Below are positions 16,217-25,249 of a stretch of DNA of 64,000 nt, in pieces. The DNA comes from Pantoea latae (GTDB lineage Bacteria > Pseudomonadota > Gammaproteobacteria > Enterobacterales > Enterobacteriaceae). A program made the translations under genes and the position numbers. Every line of letters begins with the position of its first letter. Within the stretch, counting starts at the first letter, position 1. Under the pieces are notes generated by a model, which was not told where the DNA came from, made no database searches, and worked only from the letters and a program-made list of their open reading frames with translations. The stretch is taken from positions 186,001 to 250,000 of the forward strand of contig NZ_MWUE01000003.1 in assembly GCF_002077695.1 (NCBI RefSeq), given 5' to 3'.

Positions 16217-16993
16217 TTATACCGCGGCTCCGCCTGAGGCCAGCCGATCCGCAAGCTGCTGACCCTGCTCCAGCACCGCTTTGATGATGAGGTTTTTTTT
16301 ATCGCCGAAGCGCGCGGAAACGCAGGAGACATTCAGCATTGCCAGCGGCGCGCCGCTGGCGTCAAGAATGGGGGTACAAACGCCGGTGCCGCCAATATCT
16401 ACCTCGTCGGCAGAAACCGAGTAGTTTCTGGCAGCCGCTTCCTCAATTAATGCCTCCAGCTGTGCACTGTCGGTCACGGTATATTTCGTCCACGGCGAAA
16501 GCGGATAGCGCGCCAGCAGCGCTCTGCGCTCTTCCGGCGTCTTGAGGGCTAAAAACATTCTGCCCATAGCGGTGCAGTGTATGGGCAACTGCGTGGACAT
16601 CGGCATTTCGTAACGAATCGGCTGAGAGGAGAGCGCCTGATGCACAAGGCGAATCTTCCCTTCTGCGGTCAGCACGCCAAGGGTGATGGTTTCTCCCAGC
16701 TCGCTGGCCATCTGTGTCATAACGGGTCGTGCGAGGGTGAGCAATCGAGTCAATCTGGCTCCGCCCCAGCTGAATCCCTGAATGCGGAACGTCTCGTTAA
16801 GCTGGTAAAGCCCCTGCTCATCTTTTTCCAGATAGCCACGCACGCAGAGCGTCCGCAGTAGCCCCAGCGCGCTACTTTTCGGCAGGCTAAACGTCTGGGC
16901 TATGTCAGCCAGGTTGGTCCTGGTTTCGCCATCGCTAAAATATTCCAGCAGATCCAGCACGCGCGCCGCGGAACGTACAATTTCGCTCATCAT
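16217..16993 (-). CDS. IclR-family transcriptional regulator
   Basis: A 258-residue IclR-type regulator: an N-terminal winged helix (VRSAARVLDLLEYFSDGETRTNLADIAQTFSLPKSSALGLLRTL, residues about 5-48) and a C-terminal effector domain with GETITLGVLTAEGKIRLVHQ, PIHCTAMGRMFLA, and GVCTPILDASGAPLAMLNVS. Such proteins usually sense the substrate or an intermediate of an adjacent catabolic operon. A matching palindrome lies 19 bp before its own start and two more before the carrier gene at 15883, indicating autoregulation and control of the carrier operon. The ATG codons at 16993 and 16990 are adjacent; either may be used. Confidence 0.88.
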   Translation of the reverse strand: MMSEIVRSAARVLDLLEYFSDGETRTNLADIAQTFSLPKSSALGLLRTLCVRGYLEKDEQGLYQLNETFRIQGFSWGGARLTRLLTLARPVMTQMASELGETITLGVLTAEGKIRLVHQALSSQPIRYEMPMSTQLPIHCTAMGRMFLALKTPEERRALLARYPLSPWTKYTVTDSAQLEALIEEAAARNYSVSADEVDIGGTGVCTPILDASGAPLAMLNVSCVSARFGDKKNLIIKAVLEQGQQLADRLASGGAAV

Positions 16994-17011
16994 TATTCCA
17001 GCAGAGTAGAG

Positions 17012-17029
17012 AGTTCATATATGTGAACT
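17012..17029. promoter_or_regulatory. IclR-type operator 3, in front of the regulator gene
   Basis: AGTTCATATATGTGAACT is an 18-bp near-perfect palindrome (one mismatched pair) 19 bp upstream of the IclR-type start codon. It shares the GTTCATATAT core with the site at 15923-15940. Confidence 0.7.
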
Positions 17030-17102
17030 ATAAGCAAATGTATTCATAAATGCACCTGCGCTGGCGCTAGCGATCTCATCTGTTAGCCCGCGTGCTGTTC
17101 CC

Positions 17103-17846
17103 CTACAACCGCTGCCCGCCGCTGGCATCAATACTCTGCCCGGTGATCCATCCTGCTCGCGCACTGGCGAGAAACGCCACCACCTCCGCAATATCCTGCG
17201 GTTGGCCCACGCGGCCCAGCGCAATCTGTTTCGCCGTTTCCGCCGCCTGCCGCGGATCCTGCGCGCCAGGGTTCATGGCCGTAGCGGTTGCCCCTGGCCG
17301 CACCGCATTAATCGTAATAGCGCGCGCGCCAAGCTGCGGCGCCAGCAGCAGCGTCAACGCTTCCAGCCCGGCCTTGGTCGGCGCGTAGGCAGCCATCTCT
17401 GGCCAGGCGGATCGCGTACCAATCGAGGAGATATTGATAATACGGCCGCCGTCGCGCAGCAGCGTCAGGCTCTGCTGAATAAGAAACAGCGGCGCGGTCA
17501 GGTTGATTTGCAAATAGTGGGCAAACTCCGCTTCCGTCAGCGCCTCGAGCGGCATCCTGCCGCCCTTGCCCGCGTTATTCACCAGAATATCAAGGTAGGG
17601 CGTTTTCGCCCGCACCACGTCAATCAGCCGCGCCGCCGCGCCAGGCTGGGCGAGATCGCCCTGCACCACCTGCGCTGCGCCGCCCGCCTCGCGGATGGCA
17701 GCGGCGAGACGCGCTGCGTCATCCGGCTGGCTATTGGTGTGGAGCAGCACGCTGGCGCCCGCCGCCGCCAGCGTCCGGCTAATCGCCTGGCCGATACCGC
17801 CGCTTGCGCCCGTCACCAGCGCCACTTTGCCGCTTAGCTCAGCCAT
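17103..17846 (-). CDS. Short-chain dehydrogenase/reductase, last gene of the acyl-CoA ligase/ABC operon
   Basis: A 247-residue classical SDR: TGASGGIGQAIS cofactor motif at residues 12-23, NNAG, catalytic Ser in NISSIG, and YAPTK for the Tyr-Lys pair. A FabG-like 3-oxoacyl reductase role would suit its partner, an acyl-CoA ligase, but specificity cannot be read from the sequence. ATG 17846 fits the family start and overlaps the end of the ligase gene (stop at 17839) by 8 nt. It is the 3'-most gene of a nine-gene operon that begins at 26259. Confidence 0.85.
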   Translation of the reverse strand: MAELSGKVALVTGASGGIGQAISRTLAAAGASVLLHTNSQPDDAARLAAAIREAGGAAQVVQGDLAQPGAAARLIDVVRAKTPYLDILVNNAGKGGRMPLEALTEAEFAHYLQINLTAPLFLIQQSLTLLRDGGRIINISSIGTRSAWPEMAAYAPTKAGLEALTLLLAPQLGARAITINAVRPGATATAMNPGAQDPRQAAETAKQIALGRVGQPQDIAEVVAFLASARAGWITGQSIDASGGQRL

Positions 17847-19383
17847 GTTGCCACTCCGGTTCTGACGCTTCCCAGCGCTGCTGCTGCTCCAGCGTTGCCG
17901 CCAGCTGGCGCAGCGCGTTGCGATCGACCTTATTGGTGGCTGCCCAGGGTAACTCGGTAACAAAGGCGATGCGGCGCGGGTGCTGATACGCCGGGCCGTG
18001 AGCCAGCGCGTGCTGTTTCAGCGCCTCGCGCGTCACCGCTTTGTCCGCCTGCAACACCACAAAAGCCACCGGCACCTGGCTGCGCTCCTCGTCCGCCAGC
18101 GGCACCACGCTCGCCTGACGCACCGCCGGATGGGACTCCAGAATCTTCTCGACTTCGCCGGGATAGATATTTTCACCGGAGCAGACAAACATGTCGTCGG
18201 CGCGCCCGACAAAGAAGTAAAAGCCGTTTTCGTCGCGACGCATAACGTCGCCGCTGTAGTACCACCCCTCCTGCAACACCTGCGCGCTTTTCTCCGCCAG
18301 ACGATGATAGCCGGGCGTCACCGCCGGATTGCGCATCATCAGCACGCCCTCATCACCGCTGTGGCCGTCTGCAAATTTCACTTCGCCCGCCGGCAAGGGA
18401 TAACCGAGCGACAGCGGCGGCGTTGGCAGACCCTCTGGGTGTGGACCGAATATCGCCGGTCCCGCCTCGGTGGTGCCATAACCGTGGGTAATGGTCACGG
18501 CGGGAAACGCCGCCCTGATACGCGCCAGCAGGCCGAGCGTCATCGGCGCGGAACCGAGCATCACCTTTTGCAGCTGGCTGAAGTCGTAACGCTGAATATC
18601 GGGATCGCGCAGCAGCCGGGCGAACATGGTGGGCACCGCCGTGACGATATTGATCTGATAATGTGACAGCGCATGCAGATAGCTCTCTATGCTGAATGCG
18701 GGCAGCACCACCAGCAAACCGTTGGCGGCAAAGACGCGCTTAGTGAGAAACAGCCCGTTCATATTGAACAGCGGCTGCGCCACGATATAGCGCGCCTGCG
18801 GCGCATCCGGTTCGACGCCGCCAGTGCGCGTGGCGTCGAGCGCCCAGCGATGTCCGGCATGGGTCAGCGGCACCCCTTTTGGGCGGCCGGTCGAGCCCGA
18901 GGTATAGAGCATCATGGCGACCTCATCCGCTTCCGGCGTGACGCTGATGAAAGGCTCCGGGACAATCCGTTGAGCAAAACCGTTTTCGCCGTCGTCATCA
19001 AAGCTGACCACGGGCACCACCTCATACAGCAGCGCCGCGCGCTCGCCATCGGCGAACGCCAGCTGGATCGCCGCGTCCTCGACGAAGTAGTGCAGCGTAT
19101 CGCGCGGCACCTTAATATTGAGCGGCACCGCCACCATGCCGGCGCGCATAATGCCGAAGTAGGCGGCAATATACTCCGCCCGGTTTAGCGAGGCGATGGC
19201 GATGGCGCTGCCGCGCGCAAAGCCCTGCCGCAGCAAAAAATGCGCCACGCCGCCTGCCAGCTCGTCTATTTGCTGATGGGTGTATTCGCGCGGCTGCGCC
19301 GCATCGCGCAGGTCGATAATCGCCACCCGCGACTGCGGCAGCGCGCGATCGATCAGATCGCCAAGATTACTCAGAGTGTGCAT
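17839..19383 (-). CDS. AMP-forming acyl-CoA synthetase/ligase
   Basis: A 514-residue member of the adenylate-forming family: P-loop TSGSTGRPKG at residues 161-170, HGYGTTEAGPAIFG, the hinge YYSGDVMRRDENGFYFFVGR, ENIYPGEVEKILESHP, and catalytic lysine in TNKVDRNAL near the C-terminus. It activates a carboxylic acid with ATP and joins it to CoA. The acid is unknown; medium-chain and aryl acids are common for this subtype. It is 15 nt downstream of an ABC ATPase gene and overlaps the SDR gene, so the imported substrate of the ABC system, or a product released from it, is the likely acid. Confidence 0.88.
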   Translation of the reverse strand: MHTLSNLGDLIDRALPQSRVAIIDLRDAAQPREYTHQQIDELAGGVAHFLLRQGFARGSAIAIASLNRAEYIAAYFGIMRAGMVAVPLNIKVPRDTLHYFVEDAAIQLAFADGERAALLYEVVPVVSFDDDGENGFAQRIVPEPFISVTPEADEVAMMLYTSGSTGRPKGVPLTHAGHRWALDATRTGGVEPDAPQARYIVAQPLFNMNGLFLTKRVFAANGLLVVLPAFSIESYLHALSHYQINIVTAVPTMFARLLRDPDIQRYDFSQLQKVMLGSAPMTLGLLARIRAAFPAVTITHGYGTTEAGPAIFGPHPEGLPTPPLSLGYPLPAGEVKFADGHSGDEGVLMMRNPAVTPGYHRLAEKSAQVLQEGWYYSGDVMRRDENGFYFFVGRADDMFVCSGENIYPGEVEKILESHPAVRQASVVPLADEERSQVPVAFVVLQADKAVTREALKQHALAHGPAYQHPRRIAFVTELPWAATNKVDRNALRQLAATLEQQQRWEASEPEWQHG

Positions 19384-19398
19384 ATAACGGTTCCAGTG

Positions 19399-20340
19399 TC
19401 AGCTCAGGGAGAAATGGCAGGCGACCTGCCGTTCTGGTGAAAGTGCTTGCAGCGCGGGCCGCTGCTGACGACAGATCGCCTGCGCATAAGGACAGCGAGT
19501 ATGAAAGGCGCAGCCAGGAGGCGGCGACAGCGGGCTGGGCAGCTCGCCCTCCAGCAGCGCGTCGCTGCGCGAATGGCGCGGGTCAGCCACCGGCGCGGCG
19601 GCCAGCAGCGCGTGGGTATAGGGGTGCGCCGGGCTGGCCCAGATTTGCGCCGTTGGCCCGCTCTCGACCACGCGGCCGAGGTACATCACCAGCACGCGGT
19701 GGGCAATGTATTCCACCACCGAGAGATCGTGCGAAATAAACAGATAAGCCACCTGAGAGCGCTGCTGAATATCGCGCATCAGGTTGATCACCTGCGCGCG
19801 CACCGAAACATCCAGCGCCGACACCGGCTCATCGCAAATCACAATGCCCGGCTCCAGCGCCAGCGCGCGAGCAATGCCGATACGCTGGCGCTGCCCGCCG
19901 GAAAATTCGTGCGGGAAGCGCGTCGCCGCCGAGGCGGGCAAACCGACCTCTTCAAGCAGCTCGCTGACGCGAGCAGCGATGGCGCTGCGCGACCAGCCCG
20001 CCACCTGCAAGGGACGCGCGATGCTGGTGCCGATGCGCTGGCGCGGGTTCAGCGATCCCTGCGGATCCTGAAACATCATTTGCACCTGACGGCGAAACGG
20101 CAGCAGCTTGCGTCCCTCCACGCCCAGCACATCGCTACCGTTGAGCCGCAGCGCGCCCTGCGCCGGGATCAGGCGCATCAGCGCTTTACCAAGCGTGGAC
20201 TTGCCGCAGCCTGACTCGCCCACCAGCCCAAGGGTTTCACCGGCGCGCAGTTCAAGGCTCACTTCGGACACCGCGTGCACCCATCCCGCTTTGCCGGGAT
20301 AGCGCACCGACAGGTTCTCCGCCTCAAGAAGCGTGCTCAT
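19399..20340 (-). CDS. Peptide-type ABC importer ATPase (DppF/OppF side)
   Basis: A 313-residue ATPase: Walker [10 protein letters not shown], signature [10 protein letters not shown], Walker [11 protein letters not shown], and the C-terminal oligopeptide-transporter extension with two or three cysteines ([15 protein letters not shown]) that in DppF-type ATPases bind an iron-sulfur cluster. It pairs with 20324-21325. ATG 20340 has a near-perfect AAGGAGGAG site and overlaps the upstream gene by 17 nt; the longer frame adds residues with no homology. Confidence 0.9.
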   Translation of the reverse strand: MSTLLEAENLSVRYPGKAGWVHAVSEVSLELRAGETLGLVGESGCGKSTLGKALMRLIPAQGALRLNGSDVLGVEGRKLLPFRRQVQMMFQDPQGSLNPRQRIGTSIARPLQVAGWSRSAIAARVSELLEEVGLPASAATRFPHEFSGGQRQRIGIARALALEPGIVICDEPVSALDVSVRAQVINLMRDIQQRSQVAYLFISHDLSVVEYIAHRVLVMYLGRVVESGPTAQIWASPAHPYTHALLAAAPVADPRHSRSDALLEGELPSPLSPPPGCAFHTRCPYAQAICRQQRPALQALSPERQVACHFSLS

Positions 20341-21325
20341 GGTTCTCCTCCTTATCATGTTGCGCGGTGACCAGCAGGCAGGCCGCATGGTGACCGGGAC
20401 GCTGCGCAGTCATAGCGGGCACCGCTTCGCTACAGGCCTCGCGCGCCAGCGGACAGCGGTTGCGGAAAGCGCACCCTGACGGCAGCGCCGTGAGCGGCGG
20501 TACTCGACCCGGAATGGCATAGAGCCGCTCGCCGGGCTGGCCGCTGGTGGGGGTGGATCGCAACAGGCCCTGGGTGTAGGGGTGCGCCGGGCGGTCAAAC
20601 AGGCTGAGCACTGACGCCTGTTCAACAATACGTCCGGCGTACATCACCGCGACGCGCTGCGCCATCGCCGCGACGACGCCGAGATCGTGCGTAATCAGCA
20701 GCAGCGCCATGCCGGTTTCGCGCTGGATGTCGCGCAGCAGCTGCAGGATTTGCGCCTGGATGGTAACGTCCAGCGCGGTGGTCGGCTCATCGGCAATCAG
20801 CAGATCGGGCTCGCAGGCAATCGCCATCGCGATCATCACGCGCTGCGACATGCCGCCGGAAAGCTGATGCGGATAGTCATTCATTCTTCGCGCCGCGTCG
20901 GGGATCTTCACCTTTTCCAGCAGAGCGATGGCCCGTTCGCGCGCGTCGCGCCGCCTTAGTCCGGCATGCACCTGCAGCACTTCCATCAGCTGATCGCCCA
21001 GCGTTTTCACTGGATTAAGGGCGCTCATCGCATCCTGAAAAATCATCGCGATACGCCGACCGCGCAGCTGCCGATACTGTTTTTCTCCCAGCCGGGCCAG
21101 ATCTTGTCCATCGAAGTGGATAGCGCCCTGTGTAACGCGCGCGCTGTCGGCGGGCAGCAGACCCATAATCGCCAGCGCGGTCATCGATTTGCCGCAGCCC
21201 GACTCGCCCACCACCGCCAGGGTTTCGCCCGCCAGGATATCGAACGAAATCTGGTTGAGCGCGGTTACGCTTTTGCCGCCGCTGCGCAGCGCCACGCTCA
21301 GCTTATCCAGCGAGAGAACCGTCAT
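20324..21325 (-). CDS. Peptide-type ABC importer ATPase (DppD/OppD side)
   Basis: A 333-residue ATPase with Walker [10 protein letters not shown] (an unusual final Met for Thr/Ser, seen in many DppD proteins), signature [10 protein letters not shown], Walker [12 protein letters not shown], and the C-terminal [22 protein letters not shown] cluster motif. It overlaps the upstream permease gene by 4 nt (ATGA). The operon supplies all five subunits of a peptide-type importer. Confidence 0.9.
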   Translation of the reverse strand: MTVLSLDKLSVALRSGGKSVTALNQISFDILAGETLAVVGESGCGKSMTALAIMGLLPADSARVTQGAIHFDGQDLARLGEKQYRQLRGRRIAMIFQDAMSALNPVKTLGDQLMEVLQVHAGLRRRDARERAIALLEKVKIPDAARRMNDYPHQLSGGMSQRVMIAMAIACEPDLLIADEPTTALDVTIQAQILQLLRDIQRETGMALLLITHDLGVVAAMAQRVAVMYAGRIVEQASVLSLFDRPAHPYTQGLLRSTPTSGQPGERLYAIPGRVPPLTALPSGCAFRNRCPLAREACSEAVPAMTAQRPGHHAACLLVTAQHDKEENHEHAS

Positions 21326-22203
21326 TCGCGCCCCCGTAATTTTGGATTCAGCGCGTCGTTTAAGCCGTCGCCCACCAGATTGAGCGCCAGCACCGCCAGC
21401 ATGATCGCCACGCCGGGCACCGCGCAGATATACCAGGAAGAGCGGATCAGCGTGCGGCCTTCCCCCACCAGACGCCCCCAGCTGGCAAGGTTGGGATCGC
21501 CGAGGCCGAGAAAAGAGACCACCGATTCATAGAGGATCGCGCCTGCCACCACCAGCGACGCCATAACAATCACCGGCGGCAGCACGTTGGGCAGGATCTC
21601 CCTGATGACGATCTGGCTGCCCGCCATGCCGCTGGCGCGGCAGGCCAGCACGAACTCGCGCTCGCGCCAGGAGAGAAACTCGGCGCGCGTCAGCCGCGCG
21701 ATCGGCTGCCACGACACCAGCGCCACCGCAATAATGATGTTGCCCATATGCGGTCCCAGCACCGAAACAATGGTCAGCACAAACACCACGTTAGGGATAA
21801 CCTGAAACAGTTCGGCAATGCGCATCAGCGTTTCGTCTACCCAGCCGCCGAACCAGGCGGCGCTGGCGCCGACGCTCACGCCGATCCCCGTTGCCGTCAG
21901 GCTCGCAGCCAGGCCGATCAGCAGCGTGGATCGGGCGCCGTGCACAATAAGCGCGGCGATATCGCGGCCCAGCGAGTCGGTGCCAAGCGGATAGCGCGCG
22001 TCGGTAAACGGCCAGATCTCCGGCATCGCCACAATACGCAGCGGATCTTTGGGATAGAAATAACCTGCGCTCAGCGCCATCGCGAGGATCAGGGCGAGGA
22101 TCAGCGCGCCGCATACCGCGCCGGGATGGCGTGCGAACTGGCGCAGCCAGCGCGGCGGCGACAGACGTGAACGCGAGCGCCAGGCGGCGATATATTCACT
22201 CAT
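21322..22203 (-). CDS. Peptide-type ABC importer permease (DppC/OppC side)
   Basis: A 293-residue membrane protein. It has the N-terminal cytoplasmic tail and first helix typical of DppC, DARYPLGTDSLGRDIAALIVHGARSTL, then the EAA loop EFVLACRASGMAGSQIVIREILPNVLP, and ends in LGDGLNDALNPKLRG. It has about six membrane segments. It overlaps the other permease gene by 1 nt and the ATPase gene by 4 nt. Confidence 0.9.
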   Translation of the reverse strand: MSEYIAAWRSRSRLSPPRWLRQFARHPGAVCGALILALILAMALSAGYFYPKDPLRIVAMPEIWPFTDARYPLGTDSLGRDIAALIVHGARSTLLIGLAASLTATGIGVSVGASAAWFGGWVDETLMRIAELFQVIPNVVFVLTIVSVLGPHMGNIIIAVALVSWQPIARLTRAEFLSWREREFVLACRASGMAGSQIVIREILPNVLPPVIVMASLVVAGAILYESVVSFLGLGDPNLASWGRLVGEGRTLIRSSWYICAVPGVAIMLAVLALNLVGDGLNDALNPKLRGRE

Positions 22204-23168
22204 CAGCGGCTCCTGACGCGAGGATCGAGGCGCGAATAGGCCACGTCCACCACGATGTTAATGACAATCACCAGCAGCGAACTCAGCACCAGAATGCCCA
22301 AAATCAGCGGGAAGTTGCGGCTCATCACGCTGTCGAACAGCACCTGTCCAATGCCCGGCCAGCTAAACACCGCCTCAATGACGATGCTGCCGCCCAGCAC
22401 GGTGCCGAGCTGCAGACCCAGCAGCGTGACCACCGGCAGCAGCGCGTTGCGCAGCTGATGGCGCAGCACCACGCGCGTCCGGCTCAGCCCTTTAGCCTGC
22501 GCGGTGCGCACATAGTCCATTTGCCCGACCTCCAGCATGGAAGCGCGCATCACGCGGGCATAGGTCGCGGCATAGAACAGCCCCAGCGTGATGGCGGGCA
22601 GCGCGAGGTGATGCAGGATATCCAGCGCCTGGCCCCAGGGTGACAACGTCACGCCGATACTCTCCATGCCGCCGACGGGAAACCAGCCGAGCTTCACGGA
22701 AAAGAGGATCACCAGCATGATGCCCAGCCAGAAGCTGGGCGCGGCGAAGCAGATCACCGCCAGCGTGGAGATCAGCGTGTCCCACAGACTATTGACGCGC
22801 ATCGCCGCCAGCACGCCCGCGCCGACGCCCACCAGCACCGCCAGCGCGATGCTGGCCAGCATCAATATCAGCGTGGCGGGCAGATGTGCGAGGATAACGT
22901 CGAGCACCGGCATGTTTTGACGGAAAGAGAAGCCGAGATCGAGCCGACAGACGGACCAGAGATAGTGGAGCAGCTGCGTCAGCACCGGCTGGTCCAGCCC
23001 GTACAGGTGGCGCAGCCGTTCGATCATCGCCGGATCGGTGACCTGCTGTTCGGCGGTCATGACATCCAGCAGGCTGCCGGGCACCATTTTCATCAGCGCG
23101 AAGTTAATGACAATAACGCCGAACAGCAGCGGAATGCCCTGCAGCAGGCGGCGCAGGATCAGTTTCAT
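22203..23168 (-). CDS. Peptide-type ABC importer permease (DppB/OppB side)
   Basis: A 321-residue membrane protein with the DppB start (ILRRLLQGIPLLFGVIVINFALMKMVPG), LYGLDQPVLTQLLHYL, the EAA loop YVRTAQAKGLSRTRVVLRHQLRNALLP and the end IVVDVAYSRLDPRVR. It has about six membrane segments. It lies 3 nt downstream of the receptor gene. Confidence 0.9.
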   Translation of the reverse strand: MKLILRRLLQGIPLLFGVIVINFALMKMVPGSLLDVMTAEQQVTDPAMIERLRHLYGLDQPVLTQLLHYLWSVCRLDLGFSFRQNMPVLDVILAHLPATLILMLASIALAVLVGVGAGVLAAMRVNSLWDTLISTLAVICFAAPSFWLGIMLVILFSVKLGWFPVGGMESIGVTLSPWGQALDILHHLALPAITLGLFYAATYARVMRASMLEVGQMDYVRTAQAKGLSRTRVVLRHQLRNALLPVVTLLGLQLGTVLGGSIVIEAVFSWPGIGQVLFDSVMSRNFPLILGILVLSSLLVIVINIVVDVAYSRLDPRVRSR

Positions 23169-23171
23169 CAG

Positions 23172-24815
23172 TTACCCCAGCAGCCAGATGTCATTGAGCG
23201 AGGTGCCTTGCACGTTGGCGTCAGTGGTCACGTTCTGCACCTTTTTATGCGCCAGGGTATAAGACTGCATCTCAATCAGCGGCACGAGCGGCACGTCGGT
23301 GCTGGCGAGGCGCGCGAACTGGTGCACCAGACCCTTGCGCTTCGCCTCATCAGTTTCGACGGTGATCGCCGCCACCAGCTGGTCCATCTGCGGATTTTGA
23401 TAGCCGGTGGCGTTGCGAAAGGCGCCGCCTTTGACAATGCCGTCAGAGGTGAAAAACTGCGTCACCGTGGGCACCGGCTCGATAGGCGCGGTGAAGTTGG
23501 AGATAGCGATGTCGTAGTTGTAGTCGCTGTAGATGCGCTTCAGCGCCGTGGCGCGATCCACCGAGTCAAGCTGCACCGCAATACCGACATCCTCCAGCGC
23601 CTGCTTAAGGTACTGGCCCAGTTTGGCGTTCTCTTCAAACCAGGCGGCGGCCAGCAGGTTCACGGTAAAGCGGCCGCCCTCTTTTTCCGGCAACCCGGCC
23701 TGATCCAGCAGCTGTTTTGCCTTGTCCGGATCGAAGGCGTAGGTCGGCACGTCGGCGCTATAGAACAGGCGGTTGCTGCTGAAGATCGGCGACGTTGCCG
23801 CTTTGCCGCGCCCAAAGTAGATGGTGTTCAGGATAAAATCGCGGTCGATGGCGTGCAGGATCGCCTGGCGCACTTCCCGTCGCTTCACGTTATCGCGCCG
23901 CTGGTTAAACTCTACCGTCACGGTCCAGGCGGAGTTTTCGTAGCCGCGCGTGTCGAGCGTGATATTACCGCTTTTTACCAGCCGGTCGATTTCCCGTGCC
24001 GGAACGGGATTGGAGTAGCCAACCTGTAGCTCGCCGGTCTCCAGCGCGGCGGTGCGCGAGGCCGCGTCGCCCCACCAGCGGACAATCAGCTTATCAATAT
24101 AGGGCTGCCCTGCGCCCCAGTATTGCTCATTGCGCGCGTACTCCACGTGGCTGCCGCGCACCCAGTTGCCATATTTCCACGGGCCGGTGCCGACCGGACG
24201 GTTGTTAAGCGGATTAGTCAGAATCGGCTGACCGGCATAGAGATGCTTCGGCAGCACCAGCTGATACTGTCCGGCCAGCGTCGATTTCAGAAAGAACGCC
24301 GGCACCGGCACGGAAAATGTCAGCTTCACGGTATGGGGATCGACCGCCTCGGCTTTCTCCAGCGACTTCAGGGCGATCCCGGCTGAGATCGCCTTCCAGT
24401 GCTCGGTCACGTTGAATACCACGTCATCGGCGGTAAAGGGCTGGCCGTCGTGCCAGCGCACCCCCTGCCGCAGCGCCAGGGTATAGCTCTTGAAATCGGC
24501 GGCGGGCGTCACGCTCTCCGCCAGCGCAGGCTGAAACTGCAGGTGGTTATCGAGCTTTAACAGCCGTTCTAGGATTTTCGTCGAGGTCTGGAACGGCGCG
24601 GAGCCGCCGCCGCCCGGCACCAGCAGCGCCTGCGGCTCCAGACCGCCCCAGGAGATCACCAGGGTTCCGCCGCGCTGCGGCACTGCGCCGCTCTGCTCTG
24701 TCGCGGCAAACGCGCCGCGTATCAGGTTGAATCCGCCCGCGCTGGCTGCCGCGCCGAGCGCAGCGCCCTGCGCCGCCAGCGTCAGCAGGCGGCGGCGTTG
24801 TGGGTTAAAGGTCAT
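23172..24815 (-). CDS. Peptide-type ABC substrate-binding protein with a twin-arginine-like signal
   Basis: A 547-residue SBP family 5 (DppA/OppA-like) receptor: RQGVRWHDGQPFTADDVVFNV near residue 110, RPVGTGPWKYGNWVRGS, and AILHAIDRDFIL. The N-terminus (MTFNPQRRRLLTLAAQGAALG) carries consecutive arginines before a moderately hydrophobic stretch, suggesting export by the Tat pathway; most DppA proteins use Sec. ATG 24815 overlaps the thioesterase stop codon (ATGA). It probably defines the operon's ligand, which need not be a peptide since this family also binds opines, glycosides and other small amides. Confidence 0.85.
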   Translation of the reverse strand: MTFNPQRRRLLTLAAQGAALGAAASAGGFNLIRGAFAATEQSGAVPQRGGTLVISWGGLEPQALLVPGGGGSAPFQTSTKILERLLKLDNHLQFQPALAESVTPAADFKSYTLALRQGVRWHDGQPFTADDVVFNVTEHWKAISAGIALKSLEKAEAVDPHTVKLTFSVPVPAFFLKSTLAGQYQLVLPKHLYAGQPILTNPLNNRPVGTGPWKYGNWVRGSHVEYARNEQYWGAGQPYIDKLIVRWWGDAASRTAALETGELQVGYSNPVPAREIDRLVKSGNITLDTRGYENSAWTVTVEFNQRRDNVKRREVRQAILHAIDRDFILNTIYFGRGKAATSPIFSSNRLFYSADVPTYAFDPDKAKQLLDQAGLPEKEGGRFTVNLLAAAWFEENAKLGQYLKQALEDVGIAVQLDSVDRATALKRIYSDYNYDIAISNFTAPIEPVPTVTQFFTSDGIVKGGAFRNATGYQNPQMDQLVAAITVETDEAKRKGLVHQFARLASTDVPLVPLIEMQSYTLAHKKVQNVTTDANVQGTSLNDIWLLG

Positions 24816-25249
24816 AAGGGTTTCTCTGGTGTGATCGATAAGGTGGCGTAGCTGGCGCGGCCTATCGCCACCAGCTGCCCGTTCTGATTTAAAACGTCGA
24901 CATCCGCGACGCCCACGCTGCGGCCTGCCCGTCTGACGCGGGCGATGACCTGCAAATCGGTGTCGATCGCCGGGCGCAGATAGTCGACGCGGAAGTTGAT
25001 GGTAGGGAGTCCCTGTCCCAGCAGCATGCCGAGCGCAAAGTCGCCGACGGTATCGATGACCGATGCCAGCGGGCCGCCGTGCCACTGGCCGCTGTTAGCT
25101 TTACGCTCAAACTCGGGACGCATCGGCACGCTGACCCTGAGCGTCTGCGCCTCATAATCAATGGCGTCGATACGCAGATTGAGCCAGTGGATAAAGGGCG
25201 ACGCGGCGAAGATCGCCTCCAGCTCGGCCTGATTGAGGGTTTTGCTCAT
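24812..25249 (-). CDS. PaaI-like hotdog-fold thioesterase
   Basis: A 145-residue hotdog-fold protein with the HGGPLASVIDTVGDFAL motif of PaaI/YbgC-type acyl-CoA thioesterases (HGG plus the catalytic acidic residue on the long helix) and INFRVDYLRPA. It splits acyl-CoA or aryl-CoA thioesters, probably as a safety valve for CoA in the pathway started by the ligase at 17839. Start ATG 25249 overlaps the reductase stop (ATGA) and its own stop overlaps the receptor start, so translation is coupled on both sides. Confidence 0.85.
   Translation of the reverse strand: MSKTLNQAELEAIFAASPFIHWLNLRIDAIDYEAQTLRVSVPMRPEFERKANSGQWHGGPLASVIDTVGDFALGMLLGQGLPTINFRVDYLRPAIDTDLQVIARVRRAGRSVGVADVDVLNQNGQLVAIGRASYATLSITPEKPL

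Noticed and set aside
22884-24029. A 381-residue open frame on the plus strand
   Set aside because: It is antisense to the peptide receptor and permease genes, with no homology or start signal.
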